Positions 1 to 8,709 of a stretch of DNA of 64,000 nt are shown piece after piece. The stretch lies in NCBI RefSeq assembly GCF_021183625.1, contig NZ_CP089214.1:3038001-3102000 (forward strand), given 5' to 3'. The notes beneath the pieces were generated by a model. That model made no database searches. It saw only the letters and a program-made list of their open reading frames with translations, and was not told the DNA's origin. The stretch's first letter is position 1. Each line of letters opens with the position of its first letter. A program made the translations under genes and the position numbers. Origin of the DNA: Nocardia asteroides (GTDB taxonomy: Bacteria; Actinomycetota; Actinomycetes; Mycobacteriales; Mycobacteriaceae).

Positions 1-1003
1 GCGCGTCCTCGCGGGCCAGGTCGACCAGGTCGCCGACCAGGGTAGAGAGCTCCTCGATCTGCCCCATGACGTCGGCGCGCAGCTCGGCCATGTCCTCTTC
101 GGGCAGCCGGGGCGCGCCCGGGCGGCTGGAGGCGATGAGCAGCTCCATGTTGGTGCGCAGCGAGGTGAGCGGGGTGCGCAGCTCGTGCCCGGCGTCGGCG
201 ACCAGCCTGCGCTGCCGGTCCCTCGACTCGGTGAGCGCGCGCAGCATGGTGTTGAAACTCTCGGTGAGCCGGGCCAGCTCGTCGTCGCCGGTGACCTGGA
301 TCGGGGTGAGGTCGTCGGTGCGGGCGACCCGCTCGGTGGCGGCGGTGAGCCGGGCGATCGGCCGCAGCCCGGTGCGGCCGACCGCGGTGCCCGCCGCGGC
401 GGCGAGCACGACGCCGCAGCCGCCGACCACGAACATGAGCCAGGCGAGCCGGTCGAGCACCTCCCTGGTCGGCTCCAGCCGCTGCGAGACCACCAGCGTC
501 GCCCCGGAATTGGTGCGGCGCGCGAGCACCCGCTGGTTGTCGACGGTGCGCAGGGAGAACTCGCGCTGCCCGGCGGCCACCGCCATCTCGTCGGCGCCGA
601 CCGGCGGGTTGGTCGGCTGCGGTGGGACGTACTGCTTGTCGTCGGCGAAGATCAGCGCGACGCCGACGTCGTTGGAGTAGAGCCCGGCCAGGATGATCGA
701 GTAGAAGCCGAGGCTGTCGAAGTTGTTGTCGATGAGCGTGGCGGCGCGGGCGCGCAGCTGCGAGTCGACGTCGGCGTAGAGCGAGCGGGCGACCATGGCG
801 TAGGCGGCGATCGAGGCGAGCGCGACCGCGATGGCGACCACCGAGGCGGCGAGCAGGGTGACCCGCCAGCGCAGCGAGACCGAGCGGGTCAGCGGGGTCG
901 GCGGGCGCATCTCCGGCGGCAGCGGCTCCGGCGCGCGGGGCTCGGGGCGGGGCGGGTTGCCGAGGGTGGCGATCACCGGCCGCCTGGTGCTGCCGCGGGT
1001 CAC
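1..1003 (-). CDS. mprB: MprB-like sensor histidine kinase (C-terminus cut by window edge)
   Basis: This is a membrane sensor kinase that would phosphorylate the MprA regulator encoded just upstream. Translation from GTG at 1003 gives a short proline-rich N-terminus, a first membrane segment near residues 50-75, an extracytoplasmic loop, a second membrane segment near 186-203, a HAMP linker and a dimerisation/phosphoacceptor box with [13 protein letters not shown] (His near residue 273). The ATP-binding domain lies beyond base 1. The GTG start overlaps the mprA stop in a GTGA, so translation is coupled. The box matches the MprB family of the mycobacterial envelope-stress system, which activates sigE and sigB in M. 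tuberculosis. Only the left truncation limits confidence. Confidence 0.9.
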   Translation of the reverse strand, partial: MTRGSTRRPVIATLGNPPRPEPRAPEPLPPEMRPPTPLTRSVSLRWRVTLLAASVVAIAVALASIAAYAMVARSLYADVDSQLRARAATLIDNNFDSLGFYSIILAGLYSNDVGVALIFADDKQYVPPQPTNPPVGADEMAVAAGQREFSLRTVDNQRVLARRTNSGATLVVSQRLEPTREVLDRLAWLMFVVGGCGVVLAAAAGTAVGRTGLRPIARLTAATERVARTDDLTPIQVTGDDELARLTESFNTMLRALTESRDRQRRLVADAGHELRTPLTSLRTNMELLIASSRPGAPRLPEEDMAELRADVMGQIEELSTLVGDLVDLAREDA

Positions 1004-1686
1004 GGCGGCGTCTCGCGGAGCACGTAGCCGACTCCGCGCACGGTGTGGATGAGCCGCGGCTCGCCCTCGGCCTCGGTCTTGCGGCGCAGGTAGCCGATGT
1101 AGACCTCGAGCGCGTTGCCCGAGGTCGGGAAGTCGTAGCCCCAGACCTCCTCCAGGATCCGGCTGCGGGTGAGCACCCGGCGCGGGTTCGCCATCAGCAT
1201 CTCCAGCAGCGAGAACTCGGTGCGGGTGAGGCTGATCGACCTGGTGTCCCTGGTCACCTCCCTGGTCACCGGATCCAGCGACAGATCCGCGAACGACAGG
1301 GTCTCGGAGGCCTCGCCGGGAGCGGTCCCGGTCCGGCGCAGGAGGGCGCGCAGCCGGGCGAGCAATTCCTCGAGCGCGAACGGCTTCGGCAAATAGTCGT
1401 CGGCGCCGGCGTCAAGTCCCGCGACGCGTTCGGAAACGGAATCCCGCGCCGTCAAAACCAGAATCGGAAGGTCGTCTCCGGTACTGCGCAGCCTGCGGCA
1501 TACCTCCAGACCGTCCAGGCGTGGCATCATCACATCCAGCACCAGCGCATCGGGGCGCTGGGCGGTCGTCTTCTCCAGTGCGTCGACCCCGTCGACCGCC
1601 AGATCAACGGTGTAGCCGTTGAAGGTCAGCGACCGGCGCAACGATTCGCGAACGGCGCGGTCGTCGTCGACTACCAGAATCCGCAT
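1000..1686 (-). CDS. mprA: MprA-like OmpR-family response regulator
   Basis: DNA-binding response regulator of the envelope-stress two-component system. The receiver domain starts MRILVVDDD, with the phosphoacceptor Asp near residue 51 in [12 protein letters not shown] and the conserved Lys in LPKPF. The C-terminal winged helix covers roughly residues 130-228 ([12 protein letters not shown] to [10 protein letters not shown]). I chose the ATG at 1686 because the receiver fold begins there; an in-frame start at 1740 would add 18 unconserved residues and run through the tandem repeat at 1705-1726 that looks like the operator. The 228-residue length and sequence are very close to mycobacterial MprA. 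It is followed by mprB with a 4-base overlap. Confidence 0.95.
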   Translation of the reverse strand: MRILVVDDDRAVRESLRRSLTFNGYTVDLAVDGVDALEKTTAQRPDALVLDVMMPRLDGLEVCRRLRSTGDDLPILVLTARDSVSERVAGLDAGADDYLPKPFALEELLARLRALLRRTGTAPGEASETLSFADLSLDPVTREVTRDTRSISLTRTEFSLLEMLMANPRRVLTRSRILEEVWGYDFPTSGNALEVYIGYLRRKTEAEGEPRLIHTVRGVGYVLRETPP

Positions 1687-2040
1687 GTGACCAGTGTGGC
1701 CCTGCCGACTGAGAGCCGACTGAGAGGGTGTGTCCGACACGCCGTGACGCGACTCGCCGGTGATCTCGGCGGATCCATCTCGGAACGATCACAGTCCGGT
1801 CACCGACGGTGACCAGCGCCTTTTATCCGAAGTCGCCGAAGTGCTTCCGGGCGGACGGGCCGAAAGCCCCGAAAGGCGTTCTGTAACGCCATATTCGAGA
1901 AAAACATACTGAGTACCCCAGATTGCTCACACTCACGCAGCGCGGTATGTTCACCGCGGTAAAAAGAAGACCCTTCGTTGGTTCTGTGATGCGGGTTGAT
2001 CCACATCCGACGAGCAGCCACGCGCCGCCGGGGGTCACTC
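1687..2040. other. divergent intergenic region mprA / cvnA
   Basis: About 350 bp without a convincing gene. It is less GC-rich than its flanks around 1900-2000 and must hold the promoters for mprAB (leftward) and the conservon (rightward). Besides the tandem repeat at 1705-1726 I see no clear operator, terminator or RNA structure. Confidence 0.5.
1705..1726 (-). promoter_or_regulatory. perfect 11-bp tandem repeat upstream of mprA, candidate MprA box
   Basis: The plus strand carries CCGACTGAGAG twice, back to back (1705-1715 and 1716-1726); read toward mprA it is CTCTCAGTCGG repeated. An 11-bp direct repeat, one helical turn apart, is the usual geometry of OmpR-family dimer sites, and it lies 18 bp before the mprA start. 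Autoregulation by MprA is the inference. Confidence 0.6.
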
Positions 2041-4962
2041 GTGAAGCGGAGGCGACGGAAGCGGATGGAAGCTGCACCGCGATCCTGGCAATTCAGCCTG
2101 TCGAACTGGTCCGTCACCCGCAAGGTGGGGATCGTTCTGGTGCTGCCGGTACTGCTGGCGACCGTGTTCGCGGTTCTGCGTATCAACAACGAGTTGCGCA
2201 CCATGGAGCAACTCCACGCAGCGACCGAACAAGCGATCATCATCCGGCCGGTCGTCCGGTACGGCACGGCCACCGAGCAACTCGCCATCGCGGCGTCCTC
2301 CTCGTGGGGGAACATCGCGGATCCGGCGACCGCGGCGGCGCTGACCCGATTCGACCAGGCGCTCGCCGAACTCGAGGTCGCGATGCAGACCACCGAGGTC
2401 AGCGGGAAGGTGACCGCGGAGCTCGCCTCCGCGGTGGCCACCGGGTCGACCATGCGCAACAGCCTGCGCAACGGCTCGCCCGCCATGGTCGGTGAGCAGG
2501 CCGACGAGATCGCGGCCAGGATCGGCAACGCGCTGGCCCGCTCGCCCTCGGTCGACGACCTGGTGATCCAGCGCTACTTCCTGCAGCTCGGCGCGATCCA
2601 GTCGGCGCGCCGCACGCTCACCCAGCAGCAGCTGCTGATCGGCATGCCGGACGCCGCGCGCAACAACCCGGGCGTGCAGGCCAAGGTGCTCATCTCGGCG
2701 GGCGCCGAGATGACCATGATCGCGACCTACTCGCTGATCCTGCCGGAGAACGCGGGGAACCTGCGGCCGCTGATGGACGCGGTGCAGACCCGGCTCGCCG
2801 CCTTCAGCCAGAGCGTCGGCGACCCGGCGGCCAACCCGGTCGTCGCGGATTCGCTGCGGGCGAGCAGCGACACCTACGCCGTCACCACCGACGACCTGAT
2901 GGAGATCATCGACGGGTCGCTGGCATCGAGGACGGTGGACGCGCAGGCGGGTGCGCTGCGCGAGGCGAGCATCGTGATCGGCACGCTGCTCGCGGGCCTG
3001 GCGCTGGCGCTCTCGGTGGCCCGCACGCTGGTGGTCCCGGTGCGCAGGCTGCGGCGCGACGCGCTCGAGGTCGCGCACGTCAAGCTGCCGGACGAGCTCG
3101 CGGTGGTGCGCGCGGGCGGCGCCACCCCGCGGATCACCCCGGTCGGCGTGCACAGCACCGACGAGATCGGCCAGCTGGCCCGCGCGGTGGACGAGATCCA
3201 CGAGCAGGCGCTCGCGCTCGCCGCCGAGCAGGCCCGGCTCCGGGTGCAGATCGGCAACATGTTCGAGACGCTCTCCCGGCGCAGCCAGTCGCTGGTGGAG
3301 CAGCAGCTCACCCTGATCGAGGAGCTGGAGCACGACGAGGACGACGGCGAGCGGCTGCAGGCCCTCTTCCGCCTCGACCACCTCGCCACCCGCATGCGCC
3401 GCAACGGCGACAACCTGCTCGTGCTCGCCGGCACCCAGCTGCGCCGCGGCCAGCTGAACGGCGTTCCGCTCTCGGACATGCTGTGGAGCGCGGTCTCCCA
3501 GGTGGAGGATTACCAGCGGGTGGAGATCGGCTCGGTGCCGGAGGGCGTCGTGCCCGGCGAGCCAGCGGTCGACATCGAGCACCTGCTCGCCGAGCTGATC
3601 GACAACGCGCTGCGCTACTCGCCGCCGACCACCGCGGTCGCGGTGATGGTCGCCCGCGCGGTGGACGGCGGCTATCTGATCGAGATCACCGACCGCGGCC
3701 TCGGCATGGCCTCCGAGGATCTGCAGGCCACCAACGAGCGGCTGGCCTCCGGCGGTGAGGTCAACGTCGAGACCGCGCGCCGGATGGGGCTCTTCGTGGT
3801 GGGGAGGCTGGCCAAGCGGCACACCATCACGGTGAGCCTGCGGCGCACTTCGACCATGGCCCAGCAGCCCGGCATCACGGCCAGCGTGCACCTGCCCGGT
3901 GCGCTCGTCGCGCCGCAGCTGGACCACACCGACCCGAGCGGCAAGCAGCTCGGCGGTGCGCGGGACGACGGCTTCGGCTCCGCGCCGACCCGCAACCTGG
4001 TCCCGGTGCCGAGCCTGCCCCAGCGCGAGACCGCGAGCAGCGGCTTCGGCACCACCACCAACGGGCTGCCGCAGCGCCGCCCGGCGATGCGGGTGGCGGA
4101 CGCGCCGGAGCAGCCGAGCATCTCGGTGCCCGGCCGCGGCGACCGCGGCGGCGCCGACCGGCCGCGCACCGGGTTCGGCTCGGACGAGCCGTCCCGGCCG
4201 ACGACCGGCGGCTTCCCGGTGGTCGATCCGCACAACCCGCCCACCGGCACCGACCTGTGGGCGGAGAACAAGGACGACCCGGCCGACGACGGCGACTCCG
4301 ACCGGTTCACCAGCCGCTCCGGGCTTCCGGTGCGCAGGCCGGGCGAGCACGCGCCCGCCGCGGTCCGGCTGGACAGCACCGACCGGTCCGATCGCGCGGC
4401 GCAGCCCTCGGCGCGCGACGACCGGCGGCCCGAGCCCGCCGAGACCGGCGAGCAGCAGCCCGCCGACCGCAGGCCGGTGCCGGATTACGACGGACCGGAG
4501 TACGCCACCCAGGCGTACCGCCCGTTCGACCGGCCCGCGCACACCGGCGAGCAGCAGCGGGTCCGCCGCGCCGAGGAGACCGGCGACGGGCGCGAGCAGA
4601 CCGGCTCGTCCCGGCTGCAGCCCATCGCCGGGGAGTCACCGACCCCGATCTACCAGCGCATGGTCTCGGAGTGGCTGGTCGAACCGGCATCGTCGGAGGC
4701 GGCTCCCGGCTCCTGGTCGTCGCCCGCCGACGCGGGCTGGTCCGCGGCGGCCGACGCGAGCAAGCCGACCACATCCTCGCGCACCGCGGGCGGGCTGCCC
4801 ATCCGCAGGCCGGGCGCGCAGCTGGTTCCGGGCGGCCTCGCCCAGGCGGAGGAGCAGGGTGACCGCGACCCTGAGGAGATCCGCACCAACCTCACCAGGC
4901 ATCTCAGCGGGGTCCGCAGTGGGCGGGCCAATGTGCAGTACAACGACGGAGGGCTTGCATGA
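2041..4962 (+). CDS. cvnA: CvnA-type sensor histidine kinase with NIT and HAMP domains
   Basis: Sensor/ATPase component of a conservon, the actinobacterial system in which a membrane kinase works with a Roadblock protein, a DUF742 protein and a small GTPase. A Lys/Arg-rich N-terminus precedes a membrane segment near residues 29-48, an extracytoplasmic nitrate/nitrite-sensing-like region, a second membrane segment near 309-330, HAMP, and an HATPase domain with N-box [12 protein letters not shown] near 515-527 and G-box DRGLGM. Residues beyond about 640 look disordered, with three copies of a GLPxRRP motif. Starts are possible at TTG 1996, GTG 2041 and ATG 2065; GTG 2041 follows a GGGGG stretch, and 2065 is the main alternative. 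It overlaps cvnB by ATGA. Confidence 0.88.
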   Translation: MKRRRRKRMEAAPRSWQFSLSNWSVTRKVGIVLVLPVLLATVFAVLRINNELRTMEQLHAATEQAIIIRPVVRYGTATEQLAIAASSSWGNIADPATAAALTRFDQALAELEVAMQTTEVSGKVTAELASAVATGSTMRNSLRNGSPAMVGEQADEIAARIGNALARSPSVDDLVIQRYFLQLGAIQSARRTLTQQQLLIGMPDAARNNPGVQAKVLISAGAEMTMIATYSLILPENAGNLRPLMDAVQTRLAAFSQSVGDPAANPVVADSLRASSDTYAVTTDDLMEIIDGSLASRTVDAQAGALREASIVIGTLLAGLALALSVARTLVVPVRRLRRDALEVAHVKLPDELAVVRAGGATPRITPVGVHSTDEIGQLARAVDEIHEQALALAAEQARLRVQIGNMFETLSRRSQSLVEQQLTLIEELEHDEDDGERLQALFRLDHLATRMRRNGDNLLVLAGTQLRRGQLNGVPLSDMLWSAVSQVEDYQRVEIGSVPEGVVPGEPAVDIEHLLAELIDNALRYSPPTTAVAVMVARAVDGGYLIEITDRGLGMASEDLQATNERLASGGEVNVETARRMGLFVVGRLAKRHTITVSLRRTSTMAQQPGITASVHLPGALVAPQLDHTDPSGKQLGGARDDGFGSAPTRNLVPVPSLPQRETASSGFGTTTNGLPQRRPAMRVADAPEQPSISVPGRGDRGGADRPRTGFGSDEPSRPTTGGFPVVDPHNPPTGTDLWAENKDDPADDGDSDRFTSRSGLPVRRPGEHAPAAVRLDSTDRSDRAAQPSARDDRRPEPAETGEQQPADRRPVPDYDGPEYATQAYRPFDRPAHTGEQQRVRRAEETGDGREQTGSSRLQPIAGESPTPIYQRMVSEWLVEPASSEAAPGSWSSPADAGWSAAADASKPTTSSRTAGGLPIRRPGAQLVPGGLAQAEEQGDRDPEEIRTNLTRHLSGVRSGRANVQYNDGGLA

Positions 4963-5366
4963 CCAACGCCAACAGCACCACGGACGAGAACTTGAACTGG
5001 CTGGTCGCACGATTCACCCGGGACATCCCCGGCGTCTCGCACGCCGTCCTGGTGTCGGCCGACGGCCTGCTGCAGGCGACGAGCCCGCACCTGCCGTCGG
5101 ACCGGGCCGAGCAGCTGGCGGCCGTCACCGCCGGGCTGGCGAGCCTCGCCGCCGGTGCCGCGCAGCTGTTCGACGGCGGTAAGGTGATGCAGTCGATCGT
5201 CGAGATGCAGCGCGGGTACCTCCTGGTGATGAGCGTCGGAAACGGCTCGCACCTGGCAGTTCTCGCCAATAAATCGCACGATATCGGCCGCATCGGGTAC
5301 GAGATGGCCTTGCTCGTCGACCGGGTCGGCAGTGTCGTGTCGGCGACCGCGCGGACCGCCGTCTGA
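4959..5366 (+). CDS. cvnB: Roadblock/LC7 domain protein (CvnB)
   Basis: Roadblock/LC7-fold protein of 135 residues that in conservons is thought to act on the partner GTPase, as MglB does on MglA. The whole chain is one domain: [30 protein letters not shown], then a hydrophobic strand [10 protein letters not shown] and a C-terminal helix. The ATG overlaps the cvnA stop by 4 bases and cvnC follows 7 bases after its stop, so it is an internal gene of a tight operon. Catalytic activity is not expected; the role is regulatory by family analogy. Length and position in the four-gene order are exactly those of the family. Confidence 0.9.
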   Translation: MTNANSTTDENLNWLVARFTRDIPGVSHAVLVSADGLLQATSPHLPSDRAEQLAAVTAGLASLAAGAAQLFDGGKVMQSIVEMQRGYLLVMSVGNGSHLAVLANKSHDIGRIGYEMALLVDRVGSVVSATARTAV

Positions 5367-5373
5367 ATTTGCC

Positions 5374-5748
5374 ATGTCCAGCCCGCACGGCTCCGGACCG
5401 TATCGACCCCCCACTCGCGTTCGGCCCTACGCTCTGACCTCGGGGCGGACCGAGCCCGCGGTGGACCTGCCGCTCGAAGCGGTGATCGAAACCCTGTCGC
5501 ACAACGCGCATCTCGACTGGCCGTCCGGTGACATCCGTACCGAGATCCTGCGTCTCGGAACGCACCGGTTGTCCGTCGCCGAGATCGCCGCACATCTGGA
5601 CCGCCCGCTGGGTATGGTCCGGGTGGTGATCGGCGATCTCGTCGTGGACGGCGCCATGCGCATGCACATCACACTGACCGAACAAACGAGCTTCAGCGAG
5701 CGCCGTACCCTGATGGAGAGGACATTGCGTGGACTCCGCGCCCTTTAG
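5374..5748 (+). CDS. cvnC: DUF742 protein (CvnC)
   Basis: Small DUF742 protein (124 residues), third member of the conservon. The N-terminus is Pro/Arg-rich (SGPYRPPTRVRPYALTSGRT), matching the family signature RPY-x-LTxGRT, and the rest forms a winged-helix-like segment with LSVAEIAAHLDRPLGMVRVV. I chose the ATG at 5374 because it is the first start after the cvnB stop and places the family signature near the N-terminus; an earlier in-frame ATG at 5332 lies inside cvnB. Its 3' end overlaps the cvnD start by about 20 bases. Its biochemical function is not established; it probably couples CvnB and CvnD. Confidence 0.88.
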   Translation: MSSPHGSGPYRPPTRVRPYALTSGRTEPAVDLPLEAVIETLSHNAHLDWPSGDIRTEILRLGTHRLSVAEIAAHLDRPLGMVRVVIGDLVVDGAMRMHITLTEQTSFSERRTLMERTLRGLRAL

Positions 5749-6388
5749 GAAACAAGGGCCCGAAAGCAAGATCGGGCCCGAAGGCAGCACCGGGCCCGAT
5801 GATGCCGATACCAGGACCGCGTCCACCAAGATCGTGGTGGCGGGCGGGTTCGGCGCAGGGAAGACGACGTTCGTCGGCGCGGTGTCCGAAATCGTGCCGT
5901 TGCGCACCGAGGCCATGGTCACCCAGTTCTCGGACGGCATCGACGATCTCGCCGACACTCCGCAGAAGGAGACCACTACGGTCGCCATGGATTTCGGGCG
6001 GATCATCCTGCCGGGCAACCTCACGCTGTACCTGTTCGGCACGCCCGGCCAGCGCCGGTTCTGGTTCATGTGGGACGACCTGATCCGCGGCGCGATCGGC
6101 GCCGTCGTCCTGATCGATACCCGCAGGCTGGAGGACAGCTTCGCCGCGGTCGACTTCTTCGAGGCGCGCGGGCTGCCCTTCCTGATCGCGGTGAACCGCT
6201 TCCCGCACGCGCCGCGCTTCCCGATCGCCGAACTGCGCGAGGCGCTCTCGGTGCGCGAGGGGGTGCCGATCGTCGACATCGACGCCCGCAACGCGGTCGA
6301 GGTGCGGCAGGCGCTCGCCGCGGTGACCGAGTACGCCATCGCGGAGCTCAAGTCGCAGGAACTGGAAGGGGCCGCTCGCCATGGGTGA
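5729..6388 (+). CDS. cvnD: ATP/GTP-binding small GTPase (CvnD)
   Basis: Ras-like GTPase of the conservon, 219 residues from GTG 5729. The P-loop GGFGAGKTT is at about residues 39-47, a switch-type region with TTVAMDFG follows, LFGTPGQRRFWFMW contains the G3-equivalent, and the base-recognition motif reads AVNRFP in place of NKxD, as in this family. Before the P-loop there is a repeated segment with three GP[E/D] units encoded by an 18-bp period (5756-5803) that is not part of the GTPase fold. The start lies inside the cvnC 3' end and the stop overlaps the next gene by 8 bases. It is expected to cycle between membrane-associated CvnA/B partners. Confidence 0.9.
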   Translation: MDSAPFRKQGPESKIGPEGSTGPDDADTRTASTKIVVAGGFGAGKTTFVGAVSEIVPLRTEAMVTQFSDGIDDLADTPQKETTTVAMDFGRIILPGNLTLYLFGTPGQRRFWFMWDDLIRGAIGAVVLIDTRRLEDSFAAVDFFEARGLPFLIAVNRFPHAPRFPIAELREALSVREGVPIVDIDARNAVEVRQALAAVTEYAIAELKSQELEGAARHG

Positions 6389-7181
6389 GCCGCAACTGCT
6401 GGCGAGCGGAGGCACCGAGGTCGAGCTGTTCGTCCTCGGGCCCTGGATCGCCGGGCTCTCCGTCGCCATCTCGGTGCTCGGCGCGCTCGTCGGGTTCGCC
6501 TGCATCGTGCACAGCGTGCGCTCGGCCCGGTTCCGGCTGGTCTGGCTGACCGCGGCCGCCGTCTCGATCGGTGGCATCGGCATCTGGCTCGCCACCTCGG
6601 TCACGCTGCTCGGGCTGGATGTCTCCAGCACCGTGCTCCGCTACGACCTGGCCTACCAGATCGCCGCGCTGATCGTCGCCTTCGCGGCGGTACTGATCGG
6701 GCTGCTGCTGCTCGGCCGCTCGTTCCGGCTGCCGCTGCTGCTCGCGGGCGGGCTCGTCATGGGGCTCGGCACCGCGACCACGCTGTACCTGAGCCTCGGC
6801 TCGATCAGCGTGCAGGGCAAGGTGGACATCTCGCCGTGGCCGGCCGCGCTGGCCGCCGTGGTTGCGGTGCTGGTGTGCGGCGGCGCGCTGTGGTCGTTCC
6901 AGTCGCTGCGCGGCTGGCCCGCCCGCGCCGCGACGACGCTGCTCTTCGGCCTCGGCATCGCCGGGGTGTACTACCTCGGCCTCTCGGCGCTGGAGTTCGA
7001 GGTCGATCCGACCGCGACGGCGCCGGACGGCATGGAGCTGTTCGACTTCGTGTTCCCGATGTTCGTGGTCGGGATGCTCTCGCTGACCATTCCGATCAGC
7101 GCGGTGCTCATCGCGCCGGATCGCCGTGCGCTGGCCGCGACCGCGCCCGTGCCGCGTCCGGACCTCGAGCCCGCGCGCTGA
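6381..7181 (+). CDS. 7-TM membrane protein resembling a degenerate MHYT sensor domain
   Basis: Integral membrane protein of 266 residues with seven hydrophobic segments. Segments 2, 4 and 6 carry the framework of an MHYT sensor (GGIGIWLATSVTLLGL, GLGTATTLYLSLGSI, GLGIAGVYYLGLSAL), but the Met-His pairs proposed to bind metal are replaced in all three, so it would be a metal-free derivative. The ATG overlaps the cvnD stop by 8 bases, so it is translated with the conservon and may be an added input or membrane partner for the CvnA-D complex. The MHYT assignment is my pattern match, not a database result; an unrelated 7-TM fold is possible. Confidence 0.65.
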   Translation: MGEPQLLASGGTEVELFVLGPWIAGLSVAISVLGALVGFACIVHSVRSARFRLVWLTAAAVSIGGIGIWLATSVTLLGLDVSSTVLRYDLAYQIAALIVAFAAVLIGLLLLGRSFRLPLLLAGGLVMGLGTATTLYLSLGSISVQGKVDISPWPAALAAVVAVLVCGGALWSFQSLRGWPARAATTLLFGLGIAGVYYLGLSALEFEVDPTATAPDGMELFDFVFPMFVVGMLSLTIPISAVLIAPDRRALAATAPVPRPDLEPAR

Positions 7182-7214
7182 CCGGCTCGCGCGGCGACCA
7201 GGAGGGAGCGGGGC

Positions 7215-7592
7215 GTGACCCCGGAACAGGAAGCCGTGCTGCGCGAGATCCGGCGGCAGCTGCGCGTTCCCGAGCCCGCCGGGCTCGGCGAGCCGGATGC
7301 CACGCTGGCGGGGGCGGTGGCCGCGATCCGGGCCGACACCTCGGCGCTGCGCGAGCAGGCGGAGGCGCTGCGCGGCCAGATCGTGGCGCTGCGGACCGAG
7401 ATCAGTGAGCTGGAGGCCACGACCGCCGATCTCTCGGCGGAGCTGCGCGGGCTGATCGAGCGGCGGCTGCCGTTCCCGCTGTCGCTGCTGGAGGGGCCGG
7501 CGGCGGCGCTGGTGGGGCGGTTGGAATCGCTGCTGCCCGCTCGGCCCGCCGAACTCGCCGCGCCTACCGAAGGACCGGAACATCACCCCTGA
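7215..7592 (+). CDS. small coiled-coil protein, end of conservon operon
   Basis: Protein of 125 residues that I do not recognise as a named family. Residues about 30-85 are an Ala/Leu/Glu heptad-rich helix (LREQAEALRGQIVALRTEIS, then LEATTADLSAEL) that should form a coiled coil; the C-terminus is Pro/Ala-rich with no membrane segment or signal peptide. It starts at GTG 7215, preceded by a strong ribosome site GGAGGGAG, 33 bases after the membrane protein and on the same strand, so it is probably the last gene of the conservon transcript. A role as a scaffold for the membrane protein is only a guess. Confidence 0.65.
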   Translation: MTPEQEAVLREIRRQLRVPEPAGLGEPDATLAGAVAAIRADTSALREQAEALRGQIVALRTEISELEATTADLSAELRGLIERRLPFPLSLLEGPAAALVGRLESLLPARPAELAAPTEGPEHHP

Positions 7593-7980
7593 ACCGGGGT
7601 GGAAATCCGCTGGTGGAGTTTGGCGATGAGCGGGTTCCCTTGGGGCACCGGCTAAACCGGACCTTCGAGGAACCCGCCCTCCCGCACGAGGGTACCGGTG
7701 CGGATCGGTGAAATCCACTCATTCGGCAGGACTTTTATAGGGGTCCAAACCAACCTGTGGTCTGGACCACGCTCTGCCGCAAACTTTCCGCATCACCGAT
7801 AGAAACATCGGGAAAGGTCCGGCGGGTAAGGGGGATCGCGGCGCGTTTGCCCAGCGGGCCCACTCTGTCGAGGGACCTTGCGCTGGATCACACCGCGCGT
7901 TCCCGGGCCGGTGCCAGCGAAACCGGGCTATTGTCGGCGCGCACGACGCATCCGGGTTCGTTCCTTCGAAGGAGTTCCGC
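7593..7980. other. intergenic region with two nested inverted repeats
   Basis: About 390 bp without a gene. Two hairpins follow each other: GCGGGTTCC (7630-7638) with GGAACCCGC (7669-7677), enclosing a small CCGG-ctaaa-CCGG hairpin, and CCGCAC (7682-7687) with GTGCGG (7698-7703). They may end the conservon transcript, though no T-run follows. A TATTGT hexamer at 7929-7934 could be the -10 of the next gene. Confidence 0.45.
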
Positions 7981-8205
7981 ATGGCTGTCACCGTCACGCT
8001 CGACAAGGCCCTCGACAAGGCGTTCGAGGAGAAGTCGCTGCAGGAGATTCTCGCCGCCCCGCCCTCGGCGTTCGCCGGGCTCACCGAGGCGGCGGATCAG
8101 AAGCTGCTGGACGCGCTGAAGATCAAGACGATCGCCGATCTCGGGAACAACAAGTACTTCCGCCTCGCGGCGGCGCTCGTCGATCTCGCCGAGCGCGAGG
8201 GGTAG
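7981..8205 (+). CDS. small conserved-looking soluble protein (74 aa)
   Basis: Acidic, helical 74-residue protein starting at ATG 7981 behind a clear ribosome site (GAAGGAG, 7 bases before the start) and ending at a strong terminator. No signal peptide, membrane segment or cysteine. The central segment (LTEAADQKLLDALKIKTIADLGNNKYF) resembles a single helix-hairpin-helix unit, as found in small DNA-associated proteins, but that is a weak resemblance. It stands alone with its own promoter region and terminator, so it is an independent transcript. I do not recognise the family. Confidence 0.75.
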   Translation: MAVTVTLDKALDKAFEEKSLQEILAAPPSAFAGLTEAADQKLLDALKIKTIADLGNNKYFRLAAALVDLAEREG

Positions 8206-8218
8206 CCCTTCCCCGGCG

Positions 8219-8258
8219 CCCGCCGCCGGGTGCCTTCCGATAGGCACCCGGCGGCGGG
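8219..8258. terminator. strong bidirectional hairpin
   Basis: Perfect 16-bp stem (CCCGCCGCCGGGTGCC at 8219-8234 with its complement at 8243-8258) around an 8-base loop. It separates the 74-aa gene from the convergent rpmF gene and can serve both. Confidence 0.85.
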
Positions 8259-8264
8259 TCCGGA

Positions 8265-8438
8265 TCAGCTCCGGGACGGGTCGACGAGTCCGCGGCGGAC
8301 GGCGGCGACGAGGCGGCGCGGCACCCGGTAGGCGACACCGCCGACGGTCACCGGAACGAGGTCGGGGGCGACGGCTCTCCACTGCGCCCGCCTGCTCCGC
8401 GTATTGCTGCGCGACATCCGCCGCTTGGGAACTGCCAC
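8265..8438 (-). CDS. rpmF: 50S ribosomal protein L32, zinc-free paralogue
   Basis: L32 of 57 residues, recognised from the start [19 protein letters not shown]. The C-terminal half ([21 protein letters not shown]) has no Cys-x-x-Cys pairs, so this is the cysteine-less type that can replace a zinc-binding L32. I chose GTG 8438 because the conserved AVPKRR begins right after it. It is the last gene of the mrf-rpmE-rpmF unit, 4 bases after the rpmE stop, and is expected to be derepressed with it under zinc starvation. It ends just before the terminator at 8219-8258. Confidence 0.92.
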   Translation of the reverse strand: MAVPKRRMSRSNTRSRRAQWRAVAPDLVPVTVGGVAYRVPRRLVAAVRRGLVDPSRS

Positions 8439-8442
8439 GACC

Positions 8443-8709
8443 TCACCCCTCCCGGCCCCGGCGGGCACGCCGCCCGTACTTGCGCTCGAACTTCTCGACC
8501 CGCCCCGCGGTGTCGAGCACCCGGTTCGCCCCGGTCCAGAACGGGTGCGAATCCGAGGTCACGTCCACGACGATGAGCGGATAGCCGCACCCATCGGTCC
8601 ACTCGACGGTGCGCGAACTGCCCGCGGTGGAGCGGGTCAGGAACCGGGTCCCGGTACTGGAGTCCTCGAAGACCACCGGCCGGTACTCCGGGTGAATCCC
8701 TGCTTTCAT
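8443..8709 (-). CDS. rpmE2: 50S ribosomal protein L31 type B (zinc-free)
   Basis: Type B L31 of 88 residues: [20 protein letters not shown], then [21 protein letters not shown] near the end, both hallmarks of L31. It has one isolated cysteine and none of the CxxC knuckle of zinc-binding L31. The ATG at 8709 overlaps the stop of the upstream CobW-like gene (ATGA), and rpmF follows 4 bases after its stop. Replacement of zinc-binding L31 by this form under zinc limitation is established for the family; regulation here is inferred from the Zur-like box at the head of the operon. Confidence 0.95.
   Translation of the reverse strand: MKAGIHPEYRPVVFEDSSTGTRFLTRSTAGSSRTVEWTDGCGYPLIVVDVTSDSHPFWTGANRVLDTAGRVEKFERKYGRRARRGREG

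Noticed and set aside
2035..4542. 835-codon minus-strand frame
   Set aside because: Antisense to cvnA, His/Arg/Gly-rich, no start signal.
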